From Craspedostauros australis (lineage: Eukaryota; Bacillariophyta; Bacillariophyceae; Mastogloiales; Achnanthaceae), in the NCBI GenBank assembly GCA_026770025.1, contig JAMXDE010000070.1, positions 124,001 to 188,000 on the forward strand: a DNA stretch of 64,000 nt, in the 5' to 3' direction. How positions within the stretch are numbered: the first letter of the stretch is position 1; every line of letters begins with the position of its first letter. The notes below the pieces were generated by a model that was not told the DNA's origin, ran no database searches, and saw only the letters and a program-made list of their open reading frames with translations. A program made the position numbers and the translations under genes. Shown here one piece after another: positions 53,921-63,752 of this stretch.

Positions 53921-55297
53921 ATGAACCACAACATGGATGCTGTTGCCAACACCAATACCAACAGTGACCATGATCCGGACTTCAAGACTTTCTGGAAACA
54001 ACTCCATGGCAAAGAGCTGCCACCGAAGACCGTGTTCACTCTGCACTACCCACCAGAAAAGCAGATCGACTGCTACAGTGTCACACCCAAGCGGATGGAA
54101 TACTGGGACATGGCCATCGAAGCAGGATTCACTTTTCATGACTTGGAATCGATGGTGAAGCGGCGGCACGAGCACGTTGCTGTATCACCTTGTATTTTAC
54201 TGAGCGGTTTGCCTGGCTTGTGCTGCAGGCTGATGCACATTCGATCCCTGAGTCTGGATTATGGCACCATTGACCAATTCGGAGAAGAAGACAAGCAAGT
54301 GATTCGCTTCGTACTTCGATTGGTTGCCGAACACCCACTCAAGTCTTCATTCGACAAAGGCATCGAATTGCCTCAACGCTTCGTGGAGATGAAACAGCTC
54401 CACGATATCCCTCTTGTGACAAATTGTGTGCATTTGGATTCATGTGATCTTGTTGATTGCGACAAGCTCATGTTCAACATCTCCCAAAACCCGAAATACG
54501 TTCGGTTCGGTGACTGCAAGCTCGCCAATGGTGGCGCTGATTTGTGCAGATGGCTGTCTCCAAACAATTGCAGCGTCACCGGAGTATCCATTTTATTCAC
54601 CCGTGTCACTTGTGATAGCTTGGCAAAGCTATTCCGGTCAAACAAGCGCATCAACAAGCTCAACATCAGTTTCTGTCGGCTCACCGACAGACAACGAATG
54701 TACTCGCGACAAGAAATCGATCAGATCATCCAACTCCTTTCAGATGCATCACACCTGAAGGAGCTTTGGGTTGCCAATGATTGTAAGGGGTTATCGCGAC
54801 AAGAACAAGATACATGGGGCGACATTTTTATATCGCTTCTGGGAAACAAGAGCTTGTCATCTCTGGCATACTGTTACTATGCGGAGCCTGGCAGAACTTA
54901 TGTTCCGCCCCAGATCTCCTCGACACAAATGGAAGCACTTGAGCAAGCCATGGAGCAGACTACCCAACTCACCTGTCTCCGCATTTCTCCAAGCCTGCCC
55001 AACAAACATGACCATTGGTACCATGCGCTTGTTGAACGTATCTTGCGTCGAAATCATCGCAACAAGGTGAGAGCAGTGCTGTGCTCCCTTCCAACATGGT
55101 CACGACCACTGGCCCTGTTTGGGGAGGTGCTGATGAGAATAAGCAAACGTCAGAGTAGACTTGATCCAATGGGTTCCACGAACGAGACTTTTCACATTCT
55201 GCTGCAGTGCAGTGACATGTTGAAACAGACATGGGACGATCGTCGTGCCGATCGGCAACGACCAGACACAACAGAAGAAATAGCGCCGCAGCGATAA
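53921..55297 (+). CDS. LRR-like protein, tandem copy 2
   Basis: 458 residues, same length as copy 1, with very few changes outside four patches. Compare KYVRFGDCKL with KYVQFSGCKL, SVTGVSILFT with RVTRVSILLT, and SLAYCYYAEPGRTYV with YFGYRRYGAPSMFEV. The third patch is replaced almost completely at the DNA level (54856-54904) while both sides are near-identical. Same features as copy 1: no signal peptide, irregular LRRs, hydrophilic ends. The frame is intact, so both copies are probably expressed proteins. The pattern recalls specificity-determining surfaces in LRR receptors, but that is inference. Confidence 0.75.
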   Translation: MNHNMDAVANTNTNSDHDPDFKTFWKQLHGKELPPKTVFTLHYPPEKQIDCYSVTPKRMEYWDMAIEAGFTFHDLESMVKRRHEHVAVSPCILLSGLPGLCCRLMHIRSLSLDYGTIDQFGEEDKQVIRFVLRLVAEHPLKSSFDKGIELPQRFVEMKQLHDIPLVTNCVHLDSCDLVDCDKLMFNISQNPKYVRFGDCKLANGGADLCRWLSPNNCSVTGVSILFTRVTCDSLAKLFRSNKRINKLNISFCRLTDRQRMYSRQEIDQIIQLLSDASHLKELWVANDCKGLSRQEQDTWGDIFISLLGNKSLSSLAYCYYAEPGRTYVPPQISSTQMEALEQAMEQTTQLTCLRISPSLPNKHDHWYHALVERILRRNHRNKVRAVLCSLPTWSRPLALFGEVLMRISKRQSRLDPMGSTNETFHILLQCSDMLKQTWDDRRADRQRPDTTEEIAPQR

Positions 55298-55715
55298 GAT
55301 CATGGGCCTTCTGCCAGCGCAATGAAATTGGCAGCCAACTGGCCACACTCGTGAAAGCGACGGAGCTTCTGATTGGCGCTCGGTGTTCACAAAGCAAAGA
55401 AAGGTGTGTCGATGATTGATGCGGTACTGTATCACCTTAAACAACTGTAGGACAACTACTCTCGTCTATCTCCACTGACTGCAAGCGAGTCGAGTATGTC
55501 CATGCCAGTGCGCGTTCCTGGAAAGACCACAAAACTGATGCATCTGCGATGACGAGAAACCACGCAACGTCAAACAAAGCAACGAGAGTCACCATGATAC
55601 TATTATACGATACTACTATTTGGAATACTCTATCTCCGACGATCGGCATGCTTGACTCGCGGTCAACGAAAGTCAGAGGCGTCGGCAGCGAGAGTCGCAA
55701 AACAAAACTGATGTT

Positions 55716-57255
55716 TCAGCCCGCCAGCACGACGCCTGCTGCAATGCCACCGCCGATGATGAGGACAGCCGCGATGACGACGGGGACCATGCTGTTGCTT
55801 TTGTTCGGTGCTGGTTCCTGCAACGTCGGCTTTGTGGTGGTGGTGGCCGTCTGTGCCTCAATGTCGACGTAATGCATGCTTGTGGTGTTGCCGGTGTCCT
55901 GCTCGACCACGTTCTTCAGATCGAGATGGTTGCTGGATCCCTTGGAGGGTCCGATGGATTCTTTTCGCGTGAGCTGCTTGACTGGTGGATCTTGGGTGAT
56001 GGTTTGCGCCGGATCAGTTGTGGGAGTCATGGGAGTGATGGATATTTCGATGGAGTTGATGCGCGAGACGAGCTGGGTGAGCATGTCCTCGTTGGTGTCG
56101 TTGGTCTCGTTGAGGAGGATGGCGGATGTGGAGATGTACGTTGACGTTGGGTCTTTGGCGGAAGGTGGATCCTCACCATCCATGTCCATGTCCATGTCCA
56201 TGTCCACATTGCTGCGGTTGGATTCCTTGGAAAGGGAGTTGGTGGAGTCCTGGTTGCCGTGGTTGCTGGTCGATGAATTGGAGGTTGCGGCCGTGCGCTG
56301 GGTGCCGTCATTTTTGGCGGAGACCATGGAAGAGAAGATCCCGGAATCCCCATTGGAATGGACACCGAATTCGCCTGACTTGCGTTTGTTGACAGTTCTG
56401 GTGGATAGTCGCTCCGTCTCGTCGCCCTCCTCGCCTTCGACGACAGACTCCAGTCCACCTTCCTGGCGGATGGAGGACATCCTCTTGGCGAAGGAGAAGC
56501 CGAAGGACGAGATCCCCGTTGGAGGAGGCGTTGGGGCTGCCTCTGGCCGGCTGGGACGTCCTGGACGGCGCGGTGTTGGGAGATGTTCCGATCGGGCGTG
56601 GAGGCTGGTCGGATGTGGAACGGAATTCGTCACGAAAGGAGTCGTCTCGCATGGAGTCGTCCTCGTCTGTGAACTCGTCGAAGCCTCCATCGGTCGTCTT
56701 GTCGGTCATCTTGTCGCCCGCCTCCTCATCGGAACACTGGCTCTCGATGTCGTCATCGTCATCGTCGATGATGTGGATGTCGTCATCTATCTGCTGCGTG
56801 TTGGCGCCAGCACCCGCGCTGACATCGTGACTCTGGCTGTGACTGCGACTGCGACTGTTGGCGTCGGCACCCTCATCGTCGTCGCTGTTGTCGCTGTCAA
56901 TGTCGTCCAGGCCTTCGTCCAAGCCTTCGTCGAAGGGCTCCTCGTCGCTGTCCGCCACCCTCGCACTGATGGAGTCCACCATGTCGGCGTCGAAGTCCTG
57001 CTGCGAGTGCCTGGAGAACTCTGCCTCATTGTCATCGCCGTACACGGTCTGCTGCTGGCTGCCCAGGTCGTCCATGTACTTGGCGGTGTAGGCGGAAGCG
57101 TGGCCAGTGGGCGATGATGCTGCCGATGACGACATGGAGCTTGGTGATGGCGCAGAGTTGCGGCCGTACTGGTGGCCGGTCTTGCGTTCAATGCCGGAGG
57201 TGGAGGAGGACGACCGTGAAGCCTTGCTGGTGAACGGGAATCTGTTGTCTTCCAT
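55716..57255 (-). pseudogene. acidic C-terminally anchored protein, tandem copy 2 (one frameshift)
   Basis: Starts MEDNRFPFTSK at 57255, like copy 1. The frame is open to about 56560, where this copy carries a 19-base insertion (plus strand, around CCTCTGGCCGGCTGGGACG) and a nearby 9-base deletion relative to copy 1. From there the coding sequence continues in another frame through ISSFGFSFAKRMSSI and SAKNDGTQRT to the membrane helix and stop at 55716. This copy is whole at the site where copy 1 is shifted. The two lesions are therefore independent. It also lacks about 60 bases found in copy 1 (around 51260-51330) and has an extra DMDM repeat. Confidence 0.6.
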
Positions 57256-58350
57256 CGATTTGTGTTGTCTTCTGTTGCCTTGTATTGTGTTGTTTTGGGA
57301 ATGATCTGCTCTGTTGCTTCGTTCAATCGTTCAATCGCACAATGATCGATGCTCAATGTTGAATGTTGAATGGACGGCCTGTTGCGACTAACGTAATTGC
57401 TGATGGCGCAGTATCCAATGTCCAATGTCCAATATCCAATGGTGGATCTACTCTCTCTCTCTCTCTCCAGCGATTCTTGAGGCAACGGGGTGATGCGATG
57501 GGATACACAATGTGGTTGATGTTGATGATGGTGTCGCCGTTGCGATTGTTGAGCCTGTCAAAGGAAATGGCCGTCGGTGGTTCTCAATCCACGACGGGAG
57601 GAAAGTGTCGGGGATGGTGATGACAGTGAGTTCGTTGCCACCAACATGCACGCGATGAAGATGACACCAATCATCCTCTTTTGATGCATCAACCACATCG
57701 TTGGTGTCAATGCTGCCATTGCTGTGATTCTTCTGGTTGCGGTTGTCTCTGTGGTTGCGCAATCATTGAGCGAGGAACCAAGTCAACCAGCCGACAGTGT
57801 TTGAAGTCTCTCTCTCGAAGCTGAGAGAGAAACGAGAGAGAGAGTGTTGGTATCGTACTCGGTGGATAGACACTTGATGGAGACAGTGATCATCATGTGA
57901 GTGTTGCGGTTGTGACGATCTGTATCAGTATTCTGCAGCGATCTCTGCAACAGCAGCACCACCGTGGCCATCATCGTCATCATGGGCACAAAATGAATCG
58001 TCTCTCACACGTTCCATGTTGAACACAGGTCGGTCTTTGGTTCGTCCACCACTGATTGTTCCTCGTGACGGTTGTGTGAGACGAGATGAGTCCTGGATAC
58101 GTTTGTTGTCGATTGAAACACGAGTGGTGTCACCATCGTCATTGTCGTCATCCTCTTGACAAAACACGAGAAACGCCTCTGCAAGGCACGGGAATTCCGC
58201 TGAAACTGTCACACGTTCGCATTCGACCACTCTGACTAATCATCAACTTCGTACGTGACTTGATTGGAACGACTCAACACTCGGAGTATATCCACAATGA
58301 TAACGTATATAACCGTTTAATGTTTGAAATCCGAACACCATCTACCCCGT
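57256..58350. other. right edge of the segmental duplication
   Basis: Contains the acidic gene's 5' flank, a CT run near 57450-57468, a third copy of the monooxygenase leader fragment at about 57605-57680, and a partial third spacer that stops matching near 58170-58200. No gene. Confidence 0.55.
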
Positions 58351-58450
58351 CAACAAACGTTGAAAGTGCTCAACAAACGTTGAAAGTACTAAACAAACGT
58401 TGAAAGTACTCAACAAGCGTTGAAAGTACTCAACACACATCGAGAGTAGT
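58351..58450. repeat. five tandem 20-bp iterons
   Basis: Unit CAACAAACGTTGAAAGTACT, five copies in a row with growing divergence to the right (the last reads CAACACACATCGAGAGTAGT). The core AACGTT is palindromic. Located just left of the transposase region and possibly a subterminal binding array. Confidence 0.8.
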
Positions 58451-58859
58451 TATTGTTGGTATACGATCCCATGACAGTGCAGCAACAATCTCCCATGTTT
58501 GCGGCCTTCGTTCAGTCAGGGATATTCACAACAATGACATCACACATACACACACACACACATCACGCATCGTCTCCCAATTATCACAGTTATGTCAAAG
58601 AATCGTTTCGCGCCGTTACAAACCTGATTCAAATTTGTCGGCCACACGACACTTGTGGCGAACGCGATGGCCTTCCTGTGTGTTCTGCTCCATGATAAAT
58701 TAAAAGCCGTTCGTCACACATCATCACCCTTCACCGATCATCCATCAAGCAATCAAGACATTGGAAACATCAAGGAGAAGAAAACCAGCAAGGAGAAAGC
58801 ACAGGCATTGACACAGCAACCATTGCAAACAGCCAAGGAGGAAGAAGAGCGGGCAGCGG

Positions 58860-59820
58860 CACCACACACATGACAAGCAGCCAAGGAGGAAGAACCACCA
58901 GCAGCAGCACAGCAACCATCGCGAACATCCAAGGAGGAGGAAGCGAGAGCGCAGGAGCATGGCAATCATCGCAAGCAAGCAAAGAGGAGGAAGCCAGCGA
59001 GGGGGAAGCATGGGTGGCAGCACAGCAACTATCGCAAGCAGCCAGGGAGGAGGAGGAAGCATGGGCAGCAGCACAGCAACCATTGCAAGCAGCCATGGAG
59101 GAGCAAGCCGGCGAGGAGGAATGGCGAGCAGTGGCACCACAACCATCGCGAGCAGCCGAGGTGGAGGCAGCATACGCAGCAGCGCAGCGACCATCTCGAC
59201 CAGCCAAAGAGGAGGAAGCCAGCGAGGAGGAAGAAGGCGAGGAGGAACGACGATCAGCGGCACAGCAACCATCGCAAGTATCCGAAGAGGAGGAAGCACG
59301 GCCAGCAGCACAGCAACCACCACGAGCAGCCGAGGAGGAAGAAGCCGGCGAGGAAGAACGGCAGACAGCAGCACAGCAACCATCACAAGCAGCCAAAGAG
59401 GAGGAAACCAACGAGCGGGAACGGCGAGCAGCGATTCAGCAACTGTCGCGAGTAGCCAAGGAGGAGTTGCAAGCAGAAGCACAGCAACCATCGCAAGCAG
59501 ACGAGGAGGAGAAGGCTCAGTCAGCACAACAACGATCGCAAGCAGCCGAAGAGGAGGAATCCAACAAGGAGGAATGGCGAGCAGCGGCACAGCAACCATC
59601 GCAGGCAGCCGAGGAGCAACCACAAGCACCAGCATCACAACCATCACAAACATCCGAGGAGGAAGCCAGCAAGGAGGAACCACGAGCAGCAGTACAGCAA
59701 CCGTCGCAAGCAGCCGAAGAGGAGGAAGCCAACGAAGAGGAACGGCAAGCAGCGACACAGCAACCATCACGAGCAGCCAAGAAGGAAGTGCGGACAGCAG
59801 TACGGCAACCAACACAACAA
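58860..59820. repeat. large minisatellite with three long open frames
   Basis: About 15 diverged units of 45-66 bases built around CAGCAACCATCGCAAGCAGCCGAGGAGGAAG. Because the units lack stops, two plus frames and one minus frame stay open for 300 codons or more: an Ala/Gln/Glu-rich frame, a Gly/Ser/Thr-rich frame (in phase with the transposase) and a Leu/Val/Ala-rich minus frame. I regard these as products of the repeat unless expression is shown. Confidence 0.8.
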
Positions 59821-59825
59821 CAGAC

Positions 59826-60802
59826 ATGGAATTCTTGGACAGCGATGAAGTGCTTGCGCTTGGCCTGGAGTATGCCGGTTTTCATCAGACGAAGATGGCT
59901 AGCAGAACCAAGCAGACTCGTTTTGCTGCAACATACGGTCTGTGCCCTGAAAGCTTTGCTTCTCTCTTTGTCGATCTTTCTAACATTCAAACACACCAAT
60001 TCAAACAGCCACGTCCACATGATCTCTTTGTTGTCTTGAACTGGCTGAAGACATACTGCACAGAGCATGTGATGGCTGGTCGCTGGTGCTTAGACGAGAA
60101 AACCATCCGCGGTCTCATTTGGTCGTACCTGCCGGCCATTCAATCTCTGCTTCCAAACAAGGTAAGTGAAACAAAGCTCATACTGGAGCGGATATTTCAT
60201 GTGCTTTGCTCGAGCTGATCCTCTCATTCCAATATTACTTTCCATTCATTCCGATCCCTCATCATCAGGTCATCTGGCCACCAAATACAGCGGAGCTCAC
60301 AGGAGATGACAAGCACTTCATCATTACTGTTGACGGTGTTCATATCAAGATCCACGAACCGAGGATGGATCCAGGAGCAAAGTGGTACTCCCACAAGTCG
60401 CACTCGGCCGGACTGACATATGAGCTTGGGATATCACTCACAGAGAGCAAGCTGGTGTGGATCAATGGTCCATTTCCGGCTTCAACTTCAGATCTTGTGA
60501 TGTATCGCAAGCCAGGCGGTCTCAAATCCAAGATCCCACCAAATGCCCTGGTGATTGCAGATGGGGGGTACAACAACGAGCCCACAATCAGTGCCCCAAA
60601 TCCGTGCGATTCTGCTGCTGTGAGGAAGTTCAAGAACAGAGCAAGAGCACGGCATGAGAGCTTCAACGGGAGGATAAAGAATTTCAGGGCACTCGCGGGC
60701 GGCTACCGGAACCAACTGCACAAGCATCAGTGCTTATTTGAGACATGCTGTGTTCTGATTCAGTATGAGCTCGACAATGGGCACCCGATATTCGATATCT
60801 AA
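59826..60802 (+). CDS. PIF/Harbinger-type DDE transposase (DDE_Tnp_4 class)
   Basis: Two exons, 59826-60161 and 60269-60802, 289 residues from MEFLDSDEVL. Exon 1 codes a helical N-terminal part with a likely DNA-binding region (FKQPRPHDLFVVLNWLKTYC, EKTIRGLIWSYL). Exon 2 holds the catalytic core: first Asp in ITVDGVHIKI, second Asp in LVIADGGYNNEP, and the Glu in RARHESFNGRIKNF. SHSAGLTYELGIS and WINGPFPASTSDLVMY are family-typical, so the triad is complete and the gene may be active. The frame is also open upstream through the minisatellite to 58959, which would add a Gly/Ser/Thr-rich N-terminus of 289 residues; I prefer the short form. It cuts and joins DNA at element ends. Confidence 0.85.
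60162..60268 (+). other. intron of the transposase gene
   Basis: 107 bases, AACAAG|GTAAGT to CATCAG|GTCATC, phase 0. It joins LLPNK to VIWPPN just before the DDE core. Confidence 0.85.
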
Positions 60803-60868
60803 TGGTAATGCAGGTAGAGAACTGTAGTTGATAACTGTTCCAAATACTTCATGTTACTAATTGGTTGT

Positions 60869-62780
60869 TTAGGCATGAGAAAAGAAGTCTGCGAGTTCAT
60901 CATCAAAATCCTCAGTCTCACTGTCACTGTTGCCGTCACTGCTGGGAAGAGTCGTGTTGACTGCGAAGTCGATTGCTGCAGGCTTGCCGTCCTCGACAAT
61001 CTCTTGAGACTTCATCTTCTTTGGACTATTATGGGCACCCGTCATGGGAGGAGAACGCTTGAGATGCTGCCCTGGGTCGCCCATGATTGTATCTGCTCTG
61101 CGGTTCGAATCCGGAGGGGCGCCACAAGCAACAGCTACAGGCTTGATTGCTGCATTCTTGAATGCTGCTGGCTGCTTCCTAGCAGCGGGCTCCAAAGTTC
61201 CCGATGGTGCATTGGGCATCGTCAATCCCAATGCAGCAACGTCCTTCGCATTTGCGGCCGGATCCACACGTGTTGGACCAGCGACATTCTCATTGCTGTA
61301 CGTTGGATCCGGAATTGTGCGATCGACGATGGTTCCATTGCTATAGGCTGGGTCCGGAGTTGTTTGATTGATGCCGATACCACCGTTGCTGTAGGTTGCA
61401 TCCGGTTCTTCCAAACCGTGCTGGTATCTTGAGCTGGCACCACTTGACTTGTCGCTGATGCTCATGTCATCACTCTTGTTGTTGGTGATTGTAAATGACG
61501 CTGTATATGAAAGAAGTTGACATGTACATGCAAAAAGAGTAGTTAGTGTTTGTTTGCAAGTTCCTATTTGTGTGTTACTGCTATGTCATGCAAAGCACAA
61601 GTCAATCAGACGGAAGCCAATGGCTGTGTTACGCACCTGCTTTCTCCATCATGTTGAAGAACGCATCTTCATCATCGTTGGTCTCCTCTTCCAGGACGAC
61701 CTTTCCATGGAAACCCTTGATGGCGACTTTCCAGCTCACCATATTCATCGGGATCATGATGCTCTTCTGGGTCTTTTGGTGAGTCAGAATCTTGGGGATC
61801 GGACGGTACTTCCGAGTCAAGCGCTCTGGCTCGTTGCCAAAGAAGCTGGTGGAGAGCTCCATGCCATCAGGGCAGCGGAAGTACGTGTACTTCTTCTCGA
61901 TGCCCCTGCTGATCTCACGGTTGGCGATCTTGTTGAAGGCATTTCTCTCTCTGTCCATGTTCGGATCAACTTCGCCCTTCTTCAGGGCAAACATGGTCTC
62001 CGTGGACTTCTCGAGCATCAGGGCCGGGATGGCAGGCTCTTCGATCTTGATCGACTTGCCATCGTCGCAGAGTGAAGCCTTCACCTTTGCAACATCATCC
62101 TTGTCAAGAACGAACTTGCGAATGACGAGGCAATCGAAGGAGCGGCCGTCCACTACCACATCATCGACACGATAGATGATCGTGTTATCCGCGTTTTGGA
62201 ATGGATGGGAGAGGTTGATGTTGTACTCCATCCCATGGTCCTCGTCGTCGGCATAGTCAGTGTCGTCGTCACTTGCCTTCGTCATCTTGCTGCCTGTGCT
62301 GAAGTTGATCCTTCGTTGGTGTTGTGGCGAAATTGTATTCGTTGCTGTTGACGCTGGCGTAGTGGTCACAACAATGGGAGGTCTTGATTGCGGGAGAGGT
62401 GTTTCGATGAGGGCTTCGTTGTGTTTGTGATCTGCACTGTGATGGGTTGTTGGCGTCGTTTTGTGAGCAGTATTGTTGCCTGTCAGGCCGAGGGCTGTTC
62501 GATGCGTTGCTCGCAGCGCTTTCATGCCAGCCTTGTCCAAGTTGCGCTCGAGGTAGTACTTCCTCTGCCTGCTCGCTGTGCGCTCCGCAGTGGCAGGTCC
62601 GCCAAGGATGTGCTGCTTGCTGTTGCAATACACGCGAAAGCTGTCAAAGCGGCTCGATTCGAGGAGATACTCGAGGATGGCCAGATCAACCTCTGGAGCT
62701 ACCGTTTTGAAGTTTGAACGGTTGGGTGTTGCTTTGCGGGTACCAGCAGAGCGCGGCGTGGGTGAAACAAGATGTGCCAT
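60869..62780 (-). CDS. two-exon protein of unknown function next to the transposase
   Basis: Exon 1 is 62780-61637 and exon 2 is 61500-60869; together 591 residues. The splice (GCAG|GTGCGT to ATACAG|CGTCA) rebuilds an Ala codon and keeps the frame into a 210-residue second part. Without splicing exon 1 would stop three codons later. The N-terminus is basic (about 1-100, with DLAILEYLLESSRFDSF), then comes a disordered Thr/Pro-rich stretch. A globular part follows at about 200-380, with FDCLVIRKFVLDKDDVA and DDGKSIKIEEPAI, a rhythm faintly like an Hsp20-type beta sandwich, and a Trp-containing WKVAIKGFHGKVVLE. The C-terminus is acidic (SETEDFDDELADFF) with a PKKMK basic motif that could be nuclear. 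It ends only 66 bases from the transposase stop, so it is likely an element-encoded partner. Confidence 0.65.
61501..61636 (-). other. intron of the 591-residue gene
   Basis: 136 bases on the minus strand, GTGCGT donor and TATACAG acceptor, phase 1. Supported by the exact frame match on both sides. Confidence 0.7.
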
Positions 62781-63254
62781 TGCGCTGTCGTGAGAATTTG
62801 ATTTTGTGTGTGCTCGTGAGTGTGCCCGTGAGTGTGGTTTCGGTGCGCGGGCTCTTGTGATTTTGTGGGAGTCGGATGTTGTGAGCCTCAGTTTGGCGAA
62901 CCCCCTCCATTTTCGTCGTCGTCCAAACGTCTACACGATCCACGAAAGAAGCAATTTGCCTTGGCCATCTAGCAAGATCAGGAGTAGAACCTACACAAAC
63001 AGCAACAGTGCCAACCACAATGGTGATCGCACCATCTTTGGGCAAGCAACGGCAACCACCAGATTTAAATCAATCCTACCATGTGCGAAGAGTCATGGCA
63101 AACGGCTATAAACGGAACCAATGGCGCGAAAGTGGATAAGTGCGACGGCAATGGCAAATGCGTAGTATGAGCAAATACGACCGTGCCAATTCGAGTGCCA
63201 TCTGCGTCGAGGGTAGCACACAATACCTACAACAGAAGGTGCCAGCATAACAAC
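62781..63254. promoter_or_regulatory. divergent promoter region
   Basis: About 470 bases between the starts of the minus-strand 591-residue gene and the plus-strand small basic gene; both are probably driven from here. No clear TATA or repeat motif was recognised. Confidence 0.4.
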
Positions 63255-63752
63255 ATGGCAACACCAACACCAAAAAGCAAAATGAAATGGGCCGATGCCA
63301 AAAAGGTGCTGGAGGAGGACCTGAAAATGGGAGCTATCACACCCGGCATGACACCCAAACAAATCTACGAAGGTCGTGCTGAGTTTGGCAGCATCAACTA
63401 CGTCAACTTCCGAAACAACTTGAATCGACTTCGGAAGAAATGGAAAAAGTACAAGCAAGATGCGGACGAAGCCGACAAAGCGCTCCAAGCGTTTGAACGT
63501 ATGCACATTACACCACCGCAGACAACGAAGCTGAGATGGGATGGATCGGAAGCACAACGGAAGCTCAAGCAAGATATGCAGGATGAGGCATTGAAGAACT
63601 ATACATCAAGGCAACTTCATGACATGCGAGGGTGCTATCAGGTGTTCCCGATGGATCAATTTCGGAAACACTTTCACGCGGCGAAAAGATCAAAGTACGA
63701 GTCTTTGTATTGGCAGCAACGCAAGAAGGAGAAGAAGCGATCAAAGAGGTGA
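63255..63752 (+). CDS. small basic, probably DNA-binding protein
   Basis: 165 residues from MATPTPKSKM (the frame is open from 63183). The core reads KWADAKKVLEEDLKMGAITP, then a predicted helix with FGSINYVNFRNNLNRLRKKW, then a charged coiled segment, and the C-terminus is a run of Lys/Arg (KKEKKRSKR). The W-x2-AK-x2-L-x2-DL-x-x-G pattern recurs, to my knowledge, in proteins found near transposable elements in protists, but I cannot name a family with confidence. The charge and helices suggest DNA binding. By position it is the third gene of the putative Harbinger-type element. Confidence 0.6.
   Translation: MATPTPKSKMKWADAKKVLEEDLKMGAITPGMTPKQIYEGRAEFGSINYVNFRNNLNRLRKKWKKYKQDADEADKALQAFERMHITPPQTTKLRWDGSEAQRKLKQDMQDEALKNYTSRQLHDMRGCYQVFPMDQFRKHFHAAKRSKYESLYWQQRKKEKKRSKR

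Larger units (their letters stand above)
47930..58200. repeat. tandem segmental duplication: two full units plus a partial third
   Basis: Unit A is about 47930-52800, unit B about 52800-57605, and a partial unit C about 57605-58200. The landmark GGGATGG(T/C)GATGACAGTGAGT(T/C)CGTTGCCACCA occurs at the left of each. The order in A and B is the same: monooxygenase leader fragment, about 1 kb spacer, LRR-like gene on plus, acidic membrane protein on minus. Coding parts are nearly identical at the DNA level, so the duplication is recent. Confidence 0.85.

Noticed and set aside
58745-59827. Long minus-strand frame rich in Leu, Val and Ala, looking like a multi-span membrane protein
   Set aside because: It is the reverse reading of the minisatellite and exists only because the repeat unit lacks stops in that frame.
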